Shown piece by piece: positions 1 to 9,425 of a stretch of DNA of 64,000 bases. Each line of letters opens with the position of its first letter. The first letter of the stretch is position 1. Below the pieces are notes generated by a model. It was not told the origin of the DNA and made no database searches. It was given only the letters and a program-made list of their open reading frames with translations. A program made the translations under genes and the position numbers. The DNA comes from Carpediemonas membranifera (taxonomy: Eukaryota > Fornicata). The stretch spans positions 186,001 through 250,000 of the forward strand of contig JAHDYR010000008.1 of the NCBI GenBank assembly GCA_019828565.1, in the 5' to 3' direction.

Positions 1-1245
1 AGCGTCAAGCATAGCTGCGCCATCGCCATGGTTCGCGGTTGCTAGTGCCAGCCGGTCAACGAGGGCAAGGCCTGCGGCGGCCCCGAGCAAACAACGGACG
101 TCTGAGTCATCGAGCTTGTCCTTAGTGGATGTATCGCGTGCTCTGACAACAGAGATAATCATTTGATCAAAAAGGAGGACGGCAACGATGTGAACGAACC
201 GAGGGCGGACTGTACCGTCTGCAATGGCCGCCCGGGCCTTTGCGATGAATGCATTGGCGGTCTGTACGGCTGTAGTGGCTGAGCACTGGCTTCTTAGTGT
301 CTTGGCCAGCTGTTTGTCCCCCTTCATGGTGATTGCGGTGATCTCGTCGTGTCTGAGAGAGTACTTTCCACTTGGGGTGAGTTGAAGGACTGGAAGGAGC
401 TCCATGAGGCCTGCTAGAAGGCCGATGGGGGAATTATTGTCGCCAACACGGCCGGCAACACCAGGAATCATTACCCCGGCAAGCAGGATGGCTGGGAACA
501 CAGAGGCGTCGGCTTGCGGGTCCGTGAGACCGGCCACAATGTTACGGCCGGCCATGGCTGCGGGCATCATGGCAATAATGGAGGACCGCAGCTTCGACGA
601 GAGCGAGCGAAGCATGCTTATCATTTGATTGGTGAATGGTGACTCGATGAGGCTGAAGATGGCCTCCTCGGTAAGCTGGGGCGGCATGCCCACGGCATCC
701 CTTACCCTGGCGAGCATGGCCAGCCTGGCCCTGATTTGCGGCAATCTGGACGGAAGCATGGCAATGCGGATGTAGTTCTCGAGAAGACGGTAGTATGGGT
801 AGGCGAGGATGGGAGTATGAACGACGGATATGGTCTCAAAGTCGTTCATCACCTTGTAAAGAACCTGGTATGCAGTCTCGAGCCAACGGTGGAGGTGCTC
901 CATCAGAGCGTAGAGGGGGGTGTACCACTCCACGAGCTCCTGGGCCCGGGGCTCGAGTGTCTTGTATGCAGGAAGGCTCGTGAAGCCTGGTGGAACGTGA
1001 GGAAACTTCTGATCCAGGGATTTGAACAGCTTGGCGGTGGTGCTGTCCTTCTCGAGCTCGTGGAGGTAATCATCGGGCTGTATCTGATCAATCGTCTCTA
1101 AAATACTGCGAGACTCTCCTATTAGGATCTCGAGCGCTCTTAAAGCCATCGTTGTCGTTCGTCCTGTTTCTGGAAATTTATCCAAGAGGACCTCGGTGGG
1201 CCAGGATGAATTGAGCTGCCGCTGAGTCTCATTTGGCAGTATCAT
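1..1245 (-). CDS. NAP1/HEM (NCKAP1-like) SCAR/WAVE complex subunit, 3' part outside window
   Basis: The minus strand is open from an ATG at 1245 to the left edge, giving about 415 codons of an incomplete protein. The all-helical translation follows the N-terminal third of NCKAP1/HEM proteins: a KFP motif, a stretch ending YYRLLENYIRIAMLPSRLPQ that matches the conserved NYLDLI..Y..LM.LLSRI region, then PPQLTEEAIFSLIESPF, and later FVHIVAVLLFDQMIISVVR. NAP1 is a scaffold of the WAVE regulatory complex, which controls Arp2/3-driven actin assembly downstream of Rac. A second in-frame ATG lies at 1149; I prefer 1245 because the distance to the conserved motifs then fits the family. The gene is divergent from importin alpha across only 75 bp. 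Identification is from remembered motifs, not an alignment; CYRI/CYFIP-type proteins are the main alternative. Confidence 0.6.
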   Translation of the reverse strand, partial: MILPNETQRQLNSSWPTEVLLDKFPETGRTTTMALRALEILIGESRSILETIDQIQPDDYLHELEKDSTTAKLFKSLDQKFPHVPPGFTSLPAYKTLEPRAQELVEWYTPLYALMEHLHRWLETAYQVLYKVMNDFETISVVHTPILAYPYYRLLENYIRIAMLPSRLPQIRARLAMLARVRDAVGMPPQLTEEAIFSLIESPFTNQMISMLRSLSSKLRSSIIAMMPAAMAGRNIVAGLTDPQADASVFPAILLAGVMIPGVAGRVGDNNSPIGLLAGLMELLPVLQLTPSGKYSLRHDEITAITMKGDKQLAKTLRSQCSATTAVQTANAFIAKARAAIADGTVRPRFVHIVAVLLFDQMIISVVRARDTSTKDKLDDSDVRCLLGAAAGLALVDRLALATANHGDGAAMLDA

Positions 1246-1320
1246 GTCACCTAAGTCGCCAATCACGCTGTCAGTAAACTCACAGTAAAACCCAGCAGTT
1301 TAAGGGCAAGGAAAATCGAA
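1246..1320. promoter_or_regulatory. Compact bidirectional promoter, NAP1-like / importin alpha
   Basis: Only 75 bp separate the two divergent start codons, so both core promoters and 5' UTRs must fit here or overlap the coding ends. I see no recognisable TATA box. The assignment is inferred from geometry alone. Confidence 0.45.
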
Positions 1321-2862
1321 ATGGCCGATAGGAACGTTCGGAAGGGCTTTGACGCCTTTAATAGCCGGAAATCTCGTGGTAGTGAGGTTGATTCTCTTCG
1401 TAAGAAGAAGCGTGATGACGTTCTCACCAAAATGAGCTCGGAAATCGAGGACATTGATTTCCGCGGCGCAGAGACCACTATCGATGAAGCTATTTTCGAT
1501 AATTGCCAGCGCCCTGAGCACCCTGACGACTATGTTGCTCTTGTCCTCGGTCTGCAATCCCCGGACCCCACAACTCACCTCCAAGCCGCCTATTCCCTTC
1601 GTCTTGGCGGCGCCCTCAACCGCGCCGACATATTCCAGCACATGGTGAACGCCGGTGCGCTCCCCCTTGTTATCAACCACATTGCGACGTCCCAGTCGCC
1701 TCGTATGCAGCTTGAGTGCGCCTGGCTACTCACCAACATCGCCAGCTGCGATAGGTTCACCACGACAGTGATCCAGAACGGTGCCATTCCCGTAATCATG
1801 CGGGCAGTGTCGAGCGGTCCTCATTCTGTTGCCTGCCAGGCCGCATGGTGCCTCGGTAACTTCGCAAACGAGGGCGACACCTACAAGAAGCTTTTCCTCA
1901 AGGAAGGTATGCACGATTGCATCGGCCGGCTCCTGATACATCCAGAGACCACCACTAAGCACATCCAGACGCTCTCCTGGGCGATTGGCTCGATCATCCG
2001 GTTCCAGATAGACTCTGCTGAGGCGCTCGAGCTCCACCACACGGCCCAGAGCGTTGTTCCGGTCCTTGCCGCCTCTCTACGCCGAATGGACATGACGTCG
2101 AACGACAAGGAGGTCCTTGCGGCCATCACCGACATCTTCTTCGCTGTATCATACGCCAGTGAGGGCAACGATGAGGACATCAAAGCCACCGTTGACGCAG
2201 GCTTCATCCCCATTTGCATCCAGTTCCTCTACACGAGCACCAGGGCTGCTGGGCCCGCTGCCCGCATCATTGGCAACATCACCTCGTGTGATGACAATAT
2301 CTTCTCAGATATCGCCATCAAGGGCGGGATCCTGGCGGCCTTGCAGTACTGTCTGACCAGCGAGAAGTCCTACCTCCGTAAGGAAGCGCTCTGGGCACTC
2401 TCCAACGTCTGTGCTGGTACGTCTGAGCAGCTCACGGCACTGTTGTCCCACGGCATTCTTACAGACATCATCGCCGTCCTCAAGAGAGCAGAGGCGATCG
2501 TCAAGGAGGAGGCATCGTACTGTATTCTCAACTTTGCGTGTAACGCGTCCAGAGAGCAGATTGAGGTTGCGGTCAATGATATGGATCTTCTGCAGATTCT
2601 TAGCGATCAGCTGAGGACGAGCAACAGAGCTCTTTTCCTCAAGACGATCCTTGACTCAATCAAATATATATTTGAGGCAATAGATTCACCGTATAATCCG
2701 TACGTTGATACATTTGCCGCTGCGAAGGGCGAGGACCGTCTTCAGGCGATGTCACACCACCCCAAGCGTGAGATCAACCAGCGTGCCGACTATCTTATTG
2801 AGACATACTTTGCCAACGAGGAGGAGGCCGAGTTTGACGAGGATGAGGAGTTCAATTTCTGA
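1321..2862 (+). CDS. Importin subunit alpha (karyopherin alpha)
   Basis: This 513-aa protein is the nuclear import adaptor that binds classical nuclear localisation signals and hands cargo to importin beta. Residues about 1-45 form a basic importin-beta-binding domain (MADRNVRKGFDAF, then SLRKKKRDDVLTK). Residues about 75-460 are armadillo repeats carrying the NLS-pocket pattern: AWLLTNIAS, AWCLGNFAN, SWAIGSII, ALWALSNVCAGT. The C-terminus is acidic (EEEAEFDEDEEF), as in the family. Length is typical (about 520 aa). There is no sign of introns, and the ATG at 1321 begins exactly at the IBB domain. Confidence 0.95.
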   Translation: MADRNVRKGFDAFNSRKSRGSEVDSLRKKKRDDVLTKMSSEIEDIDFRGAETTIDEAIFDNCQRPEHPDDYVALVLGLQSPDPTTHLQAAYSLRLGGALNRADIFQHMVNAGALPLVINHIATSQSPRMQLECAWLLTNIASCDRFTTTVIQNGAIPVIMRAVSSGPHSVACQAAWCLGNFANEGDTYKKLFLKEGMHDCIGRLLIHPETTTKHIQTLSWAIGSIIRFQIDSAEALELHHTAQSVVPVLAASLRRMDMTSNDKEVLAAITDIFFAVSYASEGNDEDIKATVDAGFIPICIQFLYTSTRAAGPAARIIGNITSCDDNIFSDIAIKGGILAALQYCLTSEKSYLRKEALWALSNVCAGTSEQLTALLSHGILTDIIAVLKRAEAIVKEEASYCILNFACNASREQIEVAVNDMDLLQILSDQLRTSNRALFLKTILDSIKYIFEAIDSPYNPYVDTFAAAKGEDRLQAMSHHPKREINQRADYLIETYFANEEEAEFDEDEEFNF

Positions 2863-2926
2863 GGCTAGCTTCCTGGCTCATTTCGGATAAAGGAGTGTGT
2901 TGATTTACTTAAGATTTTTTTAAGAC

Positions 2927-4570
2927 TTAATCGAATGGGGCCGGGGGTATTTCGACCATAAATCCCTCTGGTGGCGTCTGGCACTCGACCAGGGACCAGG
3001 CGGCGCCTCCTCCAATGTCAATGCGATGCCAGACTCCTGCTGTGTCTCTAAAGCAGTCGTCAACGTCGTAATGAGAGAAATGCGTGGTCTTGAACGGCAA
3101 AGTGAGTCTGCCCAGCAGAGGAGTCCACACATTAGTCTGCCCAATGGTCACCCAGACCACTTTGGTGTCGTAGTCAGAGAAAAAGCGGCTGACATCGCCA
3201 TTGAACACAAGTGGGGTCGCTGTTAAATACATATTACAGTCATTATTGCTCGCTGGGAGAAGCCCTGAGTCAATCAAACAGCGGGGTGCCTGGCCAGCAA
3301 CCAGGAGGTCTCCGCTGCTAACAAACACATTGAACAGAAGCTCGGTGTGCAGCTGGTCGACCCAGAAGGGGAGGGGGGTGAAGCGCTCGACCTTCTCATT
3401 GTGTCCGAGTCCCAGCTGACCCTGCTCGTTTTCACCGGTAATCATTTGATGACTGCCCATCGTCACGATCACTGCCCGACCCTCATCACGGATACGCTCG
3501 GGCACAAAGCCCTGGGGCATAGGAACTGGCATGAATACACGCGAGTTAGCTTGCCCATTCGCGCCGGTGAACCAAGCCATGTCCCGACCGGCCACGCACG
3601 TTCCCACTGGTGTGACTAGTATCGTTCTTCCATGTGTAAATGAGATAACCTTCACCGCCTTATGTTTGCTCCACTGGGACAGCCTTGCTTCGTACGACTC
3701 GATTGCCCATACACTGTGGAGATTCACGGGTGATGGGAACGCGATAAAATGCTCACGACATAGGGGGATGCTCAGCTGGTCGCTGTAGTTGCTGCCCCAG
3801 CCCCACAATCCTTTAGGCGTTACTGCCAGGAAGATACCGTCACCGCCGTCGTCGTCAGCGAACACGTTGATGATACGAGGCACGCGTCGCCACCCGGAGG
3901 TGGTGTCGTGGCCGACGCGTCGTCGGAAGAACCTGCCCCAGTAGATGTAATCAGCGACATACTTGTTGAGAGGGCAAATGTCGCATTCTTTTGACGAAAC
4001 TTGCTGGGTGAAGAAGAGCTTTTTGCAGAGAAACCAAAGAATACTGTCTTCGTCCTTGAAGGTAACCACACTGTTGGCAGGCTTTCTAATCCCATCAACA
4101 TCTGGGTTGGCCCCCGCTTGCATCATAATCGCCCAAATCGTTCCCTGGAGCAGAGTGTGCAATGCGTCGGGAAGCGTCTCGCCGTCTGCCAGCTCCACGT
4201 TCATACTGAGAGTTGGACCATCCGTGAGTATGCGCACGGCATGATTGATGAAGCATGTTGCGCGTGCTACGCCTGGCGTGAGCAACTTGTCAAGGAGACA
4301 TGGTTTGAGCAACAGCAGTGACGATTGAATGCTCTTAAGAAGAACTGTGAGGTCATCAAGAGAGTCAATATTGGTCGTTTTGGAAGAGTTCTTGGATATT
4401 TCGCGGCAGAACATCGTCCTGTGAGCTGTGGCGATAAGACATGGAATAGAGCCGGGAATACCCTCTGTTACTGCTAAAGAAAGCAAGTATGCATTACATA
4501 AATCCTCTTTGAGCTTCAAATTGACTGTATTCACACCGCAAATTGATGCAAAGAGAGATTTCATCGTCAT
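2927..4570 (-). CDS. RCC1-repeat protein, lineage-specific family, copy 1
   Basis: About 547 aa from the ATG at 4570. An upstream in-frame ATG at 4747 would overlap the neighbouring kinase gene's stop, so I prefer 4570 or 4564. The first half is helical and includes LADGETLPDALHTLLQGTIW and LWFLCKKLFFTQQV, a block shared with the genes at 20291-22171 and 31202-32704. The second half holds degenerate RCC1 propeller repeats (GLWGWGSNYSDQLSIPL, MITGENEQGQLGLGHNE). RCC1 propellers serve as Ran exchange factors or as interaction platforms; nothing here specifies a partner, and the repeats are too divergent to call true RCC1. It lies tail-on to importin alpha, with a 64-bp gap between their convergent stops. 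Confidence 0.75.
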   Translation of the reverse strand: MTMKSLFASICGVNTVNLKLKEDLCNAYLLSLAVTEGIPGSIPCLIATAHRTMFCREISKNSSKTTNIDSLDDLTVLLKSIQSSLLLLKPCLLDKLLTPGVARATCFINHAVRILTDGPTLSMNVELADGETLPDALHTLLQGTIWAIMMQAGANPDVDGIRKPANSVVTFKDEDSILWFLCKKLFFTQQVSSKECDICPLNKYVADYIYWGRFFRRRVGHDTTSGWRRVPRIINVFADDDGGDGIFLAVTPKGLWGWGSNYSDQLSIPLCREHFIAFPSPVNLHSVWAIESYEARLSQWSKHKAVKVISFTHGRTILVTPVGTCVAGRDMAWFTGANGQANSRVFMPVPMPQGFVPERIRDEGRAVIVTMGSHQMITGENEQGQLGLGHNEKVERFTPLPFWVDQLHTELLFNVFVSSGDLLVAGQAPRCLIDSGLLPASNNDCNMYLTATPLVFNGDVSRFFSDYDTKVVWVTIGQTNVWTPLLGRLTLPFKTTHFSHYDVDDCFRDTAGVWHRIDIGGGAAWSLVECQTPPEGFMVEIPPAPFD

Positions 4571-4703
4571 TGCCGCACTTCCACTCTGCCACGACCACGA
4601 CTCAGCCAGAGTCGGCCGGGGCAACGACTGATCCCTCTGGCCATAGCAAGGGTCGAGTCTCATGTGGCCGCAGGAGATACATGAGCTAATATAATTCCGC
4701 AGT

Positions 4704-7700
4704 TTACCTATACATTTCCTCAATGACCACTGTGGCATCTGATGCATTCAACCTGTAGGTCGCTGTCACAGGACCTGTTGCCACGAGTGCAGCCTCTCGC
4801 TCATCAGCGCTCAAGGTCAGCCATGGGGCACTGGCGTTTGCCAGGGTCTTTTCATAAACACTGAGGACCCTCGGGGCCTCGTCCAGCGTCGTCATGACAG
4901 GGGCGCTTGCACCAGCGAAGGTGGCGACCTCGTTGGAGCGCACAGCGCTCTCCGTGTACATGTCGGTCGAGACGGTGTCCGGGAGGATCGCGACAATATC
5001 AGCGAATGTCGGTCGGTCGCGCTGGTCTTGTGCCATGCAGCGGCGGATCAGCTCGTTCACGGCCATGGGTGTGTCCGCGGGGATCGTCGGCCGGTAGCCA
5101 GCCCGAACATGATCACGGATGGCGTCGAGCCCGAGGCGCTCCTGGCGGTACGGGATGTCGCGCGCGGCGATCTCCCAGAGCGTGATGCCGAAGGCGAAGA
5201 CGTCGGCCTTCTCGCCGCCCACGCCGTCGAAGCGCTCGGGTGCCATCCACGGCCACGAGCCCTCGACGTCAGTGCGTTCGTTCAATCTCGCTGTCAGTCC
5301 GAAGTCGCTGATCTTGGCCGTATCATTCGCGACGAGGACGTTGAGCGACTTGAGGTCCCTGTGCTCATAGCCCTCGCCCACCATGAACGCCATGGCCGCC
5401 GCGATGTCGCGTGCGAACTTCAGCCGCGCGTCCCAGGGCAGATGAGAGTTTGAAAGCAGCAGCGCCGAGAGCGACCCAGACGCGAGCTCTAGTGCGATCC
5501 GGGTAGTCTGCTCGCCCTGCTCAAGGGCATACAGTGCGATGACGTTTCTATGCCGTAGTTGCTTGTGGACGAAGATCTCGCTCTGAAGCTGGTCGGCCTG
5601 AACTTCGTTCAAATTGGCCAGATGCACCTCCTTGACGGCACACTGTGAGCCCCCGTACGTGCCCCGGAACACTTCTGCCATGCCACCAACGCCAATACAG
5701 GTCGACTGGTCAATGGTGATGCTGCCAGCGGGCTTGGTGATGTCGACGTTGAGGTTAGGTCGCACAAGTGGTTCGCGGTCGTCCTTCATCAGGAGCTGCC
5801 TGAGCTTACTCCTTCGCTTCAACACCTGACTGACCTTCTTCCGCTTGTAGACAGCGGTGCGGTCGGCACCGTACCGTAGCAGCAGGCTGACGATGTCATA
5901 GTTGCCGGCCTTGGCAGCAGCGAAGAGGGGCGGCATCATGCTTGGCACGCCGCGAACAGGGGTGCTTGCAGAGAGCAGTCTTCTAACGACGGCAGTGTCA
6001 GCCTTAGATATTGCTCGCAACAGCTGACCAGTAAGGTTGGTGTTGATTCCATCGCGAATAAGTCCTGACATCACCGGATCTGCCACTGCCTTCAGCGCCT
6101 GTATGGCGTTGGTTCCCACTGGCGGCAGAAGGGGGTCTGCCCCGCGTGCTAGGAGCTTCATAGCAGAGTCCTGATGGCCACCGAGGATGGCGACCACAAG
6201 CGCGGTGGTGTTCCGACTGACAGTATTGATGTCGACCTTCGCTTTCAGCATAGCGTCAAGCATGGCCGGCTTGGCAACGGCAGCAAGAAGTGGGTGGCCG
6301 TCCGGGAAAGATCCTTCGAGCAGGCATCCGGCCTTGATCAGGGTTGCGAAGGCCTCTGGCTGGTCGTTCTCGAAAGCATTGAACAAGGGAGACCGGCCCT
6401 CCCAGTCGAGACAGTTGACGATAATACGCTTAAACTTACGACTCCGAAGCAGCGGTTTCGACTTCACCTTCCGAATATCTCCGCTGATCACAGCGTCGTT
6501 AAGCCAGTCGCTCCTCTCCAGAGCATCCTCGACGCGCCCTCTCACCGCCCTCATTGGGTCCTGCCGGAGTCGCAGCACGGGGCTGAGTCGGATCAGATCT
6601 GCTCTCATTCCTGATACGATCGATTGGTGTTGCTCGGCATGCTGGCCTGCTGCCTCAAGGAGGATTTCTATCTGTGTCAGCAGCTGCTCTGAGTGACGCA
6701 GGTCGGCTGTATCATACAGGGTTGTGTCGAGCTCTGTGATCATGTCCGCTGCCTTGTTTGCTGCCGCGAGGACCTTAAGCACCGGCCAACCATTCGCTGT
6801 TTGAACCATTGAATCGACCGCAGTGTTCCTGCGAGACGACACAAACCCAGTCCTACTGAGTGTTACAGTGGTTGATGGCCGAGTCAGCTCCATGTAGAAG
6901 GAGTGGGGCAGACCAGTGGCGAGTATGTGGAGGAGGATGCGAGCGAGGTCGGAGTCTGTCACAGGAGAACCGTCCGAGACTAAGTGGATGTGACCACCAG
7001 CGGCAGGCACAGCGCATACGTTATCGAACTCGGCAGACAGGGAAGCAGAGTGCCGTGAAATGAACCATGATTTGATGGTGTCATCACTGGCTGTTGATAC
7101 GAGAGCAAGACACATGCTGGCAGTCATAAAGGTCACTCCAGTCACACCCTCAATGTGCTCAGCAAGTGTCAGAAGACAGGAACCATCAATCATCGACCAA
7201 ATCTTGACGGTCTTGTCTGCTGAGCCCGAGGCTAGCATGGTGTTGGTCGGGGAGAACGCGACACATGTAACCCAGTGATCGTGCCCTTGAAAGGTATGAA
7301 GAAAGTCCCAGGTCCTGGTGTCCCAGAGTCTGATGGTGCGGTCGTGCGAGCCTGAGGCCAGTAGCGCGCCGTCCGGGGTGAATGCCGCTGCACTGACAGC
7401 CCGCGTGTGGCCCTCCAGAGTCTGCTCGAGTCGGCCGGTCGCGACGTCCCATACTCGGACGGTCTGGTCGGCCGAGCCGGAGACGACAGTCCTGCCGCTG
7501 GGCGAGAACACGACCGCGCAGACGACGTTGGCGTGGCCCACAAGTGTCTTGACGCAGTCGCCGCTGGCGGCATGCCACAGTCTGACAGTCTCGTCGTCGG
7601 AGCCGGACGCCAGCCACTTGCCGTCGGTGGAGAACGCAGCGCTAATCACCTCGCCTGTATGGCCTTTCAGCGTCGCGATGCGCCGGCCAGTCTCAGCCTG

Positions 7701-9425
7701 CCACAGCTTGATCGCGCCCAGGCTCTTCTTGGTCGGCCCGCCGGTTGCTATCGCTGTGCCGTCGGGTGAAGCGGCGACGCAGTGTATTACGCCCTTGTGC
7801 TCCATCGTCACGCAGCCGCACAGCCCCCAGAGCAACGCGCGGCCGTCCCATGCTGCTGTCACCATCGTCTGGTCCGGCAAAACTGCGACGCCGGTCACCC
7901 GATTCGTGTGCTTCGCGATCGTCTGGATGCAGCGCCCCGGCTTCACTGTCATGCGCGCGTTCCACGCGTCCAGCAGCAGGTCGACCTCTGCCACGGACCT
8001 GCTGGCGACGAGGCGGCCCAGTCTCATGGTGACGGCGACAGCGGGATCGGACAGACTGACACTGAACTCACGCGGTGTTACCCCAAGCGCTATAAGGCGG
8101 TCGAGCACGCGGGATAGGTCTTCCGGAGTCAAACTTGCCTCCAACTCCTCCGCATGCAGTCGGACAACGGAGTCGTCCATCGCTTCAGCCTGGGTTGACT
8201 CACGCTCGACTTGCAAAGAGCCTCCGATGGACCAGAGTTTCACACTGCGATCATGAGAACCAGATACGAGTGTCTGGCCGTCTTGGGAGAAAGCGATGGA
8301 GGTGACACAATGGGTATGGCCCTCAAGCGACTGGAAGCACTCGCCGCTGCTGATGCTCCACATGTTGATGCAGTAATCCTCGCCGCCAGACGCAAGTGCG
8401 GTTCCGTCTGGAGAGAATGCGAGCGCGTGGACCGGCTCGGTGTGGGCCGGTAGCGTGCAGACGCACTCCCAGGTCCTGGTGTCCCAGAGTCTGATGGTGC
8501 GGTCGTGCGAGCCTGAGGCCAGTAGCGCGCCGTCCGGGGTGAATGCCGCTGCACTGACAGCCCGCGTGTGGCCCTCCAGAGTCTGCTCGAGTCGGCCGGT
8601 CGCGACGTCCCATACTCGGACGGTCTGGTCGGCCGAGCCGGAGACGACAGTCCTGCCGCTGGGCGAGAACACGACCGCGCAGACGACGTTGGCGTGGCCC
8701 ACAAGTGTCTTGACGCAGTCGCCGCTGGCGGCATGCCACAGTCTGACAGTCTCGTCGTCGGAGCCGGACGCCAGCCACTTGCCGTCGGTGGAGAACGCAG
8801 CGCTAATCACCTCGCCTGTATGGCCTTTCAGCGTCGCGATGCGCCGGCCAGTCTCAGCCTGCCACAGCTTGATCGCGCCCAGGCTCTTCTTGGTCGGCCC
8901 GCCGGTTGCTATCGCTGTGCCGTCGGGTGAAGCGGCGACGCAGTGTATTACGCCCTTGTGCTCCATCGTCACGCAGCCGCATAGCCCCCAGAGCAACGCG
9001 CGGCCGTCCCATGCTGCTGTCACCATCGTCTGGTCCGGCAAAACTGCGACGCCGGTCACCCGATTCGTGTGCTTCGCGATCGTCTGGATGCAGCGCCCCG
9101 GCTTCACTGTCATGCGCGCGTTCCACGCGTCCAGCAGCAGGTCGACCTCTGCCACGGACCTGCTGGCGACGAGGCGGCCCAGTCTCATGGTGACGGCGAC
9201 AGCGGGATCGGACAGACTGACACTGAACTCACGCGGTGTTACCCCAAGCGCTATAAGGCGGTCGAGCACGCGGGATAGGTCCGTGGCCGTGATGGGCGAC
9301 TCGCAGACAGACGCCAGCCTGATGTCGCCATGAGCCTTATGTGCATGAGCTGTCACTGCTTCTACGCGAAGATCTAACTGCTTACAGCTGCTACTGTGTG
9401 ATGTGGGCGTTTTAGTACGTGCCAT
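4704..9425 (-). CDS. Double WD40 propeller, ankyrin repeat and protein kinase fusion
   Basis: A 1573-aa intron-free protein. Order: an unnamed module (about 30-105), a seven-blade WD40 propeller (about 105-405), the module again (about 425-492), a second seven-blade propeller (about 492-790), a third module (about 812-880), a helical stretch, ankyrin repeats (about 990-1225; GGHQDSAMKLLARGADPL, AGNYDIVSLLLRYGADRT), and a TKL-like kinase (about 1236-1480). The kinase looks active: glycine loop GVGGMAEVF, lysine in AVKEV, catalytic HRDLKSLNVLV, metal-binding DFG, and APE in MAPERF. Module plus blades 1-5 are encoded twice by an almost perfect 815-bp repeat. Family knowledge suggests a scaffolded signalling kinase; substrate and location are unknown. 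Confidence 0.85.
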   Translation of the reverse strand: MARTKTPTSHSSSCKQLDLRVEAVTAHAHKAHGDIRLASVCESPITATDLSRVLDRLIALGVTPREFSVSLSDPAVAVTMRLGRLVASRSVAEVDLLLDAWNARMTVKPGRCIQTIAKHTNRVTGVAVLPDQTMVTAAWDGRALLWGLCGCVTMEHKGVIHCVAASPDGTAIATGGPTKKSLGAIKLWQAETGRRIATLKGHTGEVISAAFSTDGKWLASGSDDETVRLWHAASGDCVKTLVGHANVVCAVVFSPSGRTVVSGSADQTVRVWDVATGRLEQTLEGHTRAVSAAAFTPDGALLASGSHDRTIRLWDTRTWECVCTLPAHTEPVHALAFSPDGTALASGGEDYCINMWSISSGECFQSLEGHTHCVTSIAFSQDGQTLVSGSHDRSVKLWSIGGSLQVERESTQAEAMDDSVVRLHAEELEASLTPEDLSRVLDRLIALGVTPREFSVSLSDPAVAVTMRLGRLVASRSVAEVDLLLDAWNARMTVKPGRCIQTIAKHTNRVTGVAVLPDQTMVTAAWDGRALLWGLCGCVTMEHKGVIHCVAASPDGTAIATGGPTKKSLGAIKLWQAETGRRIATLKGHTGEVISAAFSTDGKWLASGSDDETVRLWHAASGDCVKTLVGHANVVCAVVFSPSGRTVVSGSADQTVRVWDVATGRLEQTLEGHTRAVSAAAFTPDGALLASGSHDRTIRLWDTRTWDFLHTFQGHDHWVTCVAFSPTNTMLASGSADKTVKIWSMIDGSCLLTLAEHIEGVTGVTFMTASMCLALVSTASDDTIKSWFISRHSASLSAEFDNVCAVPAAGGHIHLVSDGSPVTDSDLARILLHILATGLPHSFYMELTRPSTTVTLSRTGFVSSRRNTAVDSMVQTANGWPVLKVLAAANKAADMITELDTTLYDTADLRHSEQLLTQIEILLEAAGQHAEQHQSIVSGMRADLIRLSPVLRLRQDPMRAVRGRVEDALERSDWLNDAVISGDIRKVKSKPLLRSRKFKRIIVNCLDWEGRSPLFNAFENDQPEAFATLIKAGCLLEGSFPDGHPLLAAVAKPAMLDAMLKAKVDINTVSRNTTALVVAILGGHQDSAMKLLARGADPLLPPVGTNAIQALKAVADPVMSGLIRDGINTNLTGQLLRAISKADTAVVRRLLSASTPVRGVPSMMPPLFAAAKAGNYDIVSLLLRYGADRTAVYKRKKVSQVLKRRSKLRQLLMKDDREPLVRPNLNVDITKPAGSITIDQSTCIGVGGMAEVFRGTYGGSQCAVKEVHLANLNEVQADQLQSEIFVHKQLRHRNVIALYALEQGEQTTRIALELASGSLSALLLSNSHLPWDARLKFARDIAAAMAFMVGEGYEHRDLKSLNVLVANDTAKISDFGLTARLNERTDVEGSWPWMAPERFDGVGGEKADVFAFGITLWEIAARDIPYRQERLGLDAIRDHVRAGYRPTIPADTPMAVNELIRRCMAQDQRDRPTFADIVAILPDTVSTDMYTESAVRSNEVATFAGASAPVMTTLDEAPRVLSVYEKTLANASAPWLTLSADEREAALVATGPVTATYRLNASDATVVIEEMYR
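7306..8120 (-). repeat. 815-bp internal tandem duplication, downstream unit
   Basis: Matches 8467-9281 at an offset of 1161 bp. I found one substitution between the units (7821 C versus 8982 T on the plus strand), silent in the coding frame. It encodes residues about 436-707: the unnamed module and WD blades 1-5 of the second propeller. Confidence 0.95.
8467..9281 (-). repeat. 815-bp internal tandem duplication, upstream unit
   Basis: Partner of 7306-8120, encoding residues about 49-320 (module plus WD blades 1-5 of the first propeller). Blades 6-7 of the two propellers are clearly different, so identity stops sharply inside the propeller at the codons for TRTW. The two units are separated by 346 bp of unique sequence. 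Confidence 0.95.

Noticed and set aside
7318-9333. Long plus-strand frames (up to 312 codons) opposite the WD40/kinase gene
   Set aside because: They are mirror frames of GC-rich WD40 codons, occur twice because of the internal duplication, and encode Ser/Arg-rich sequence with no domain.
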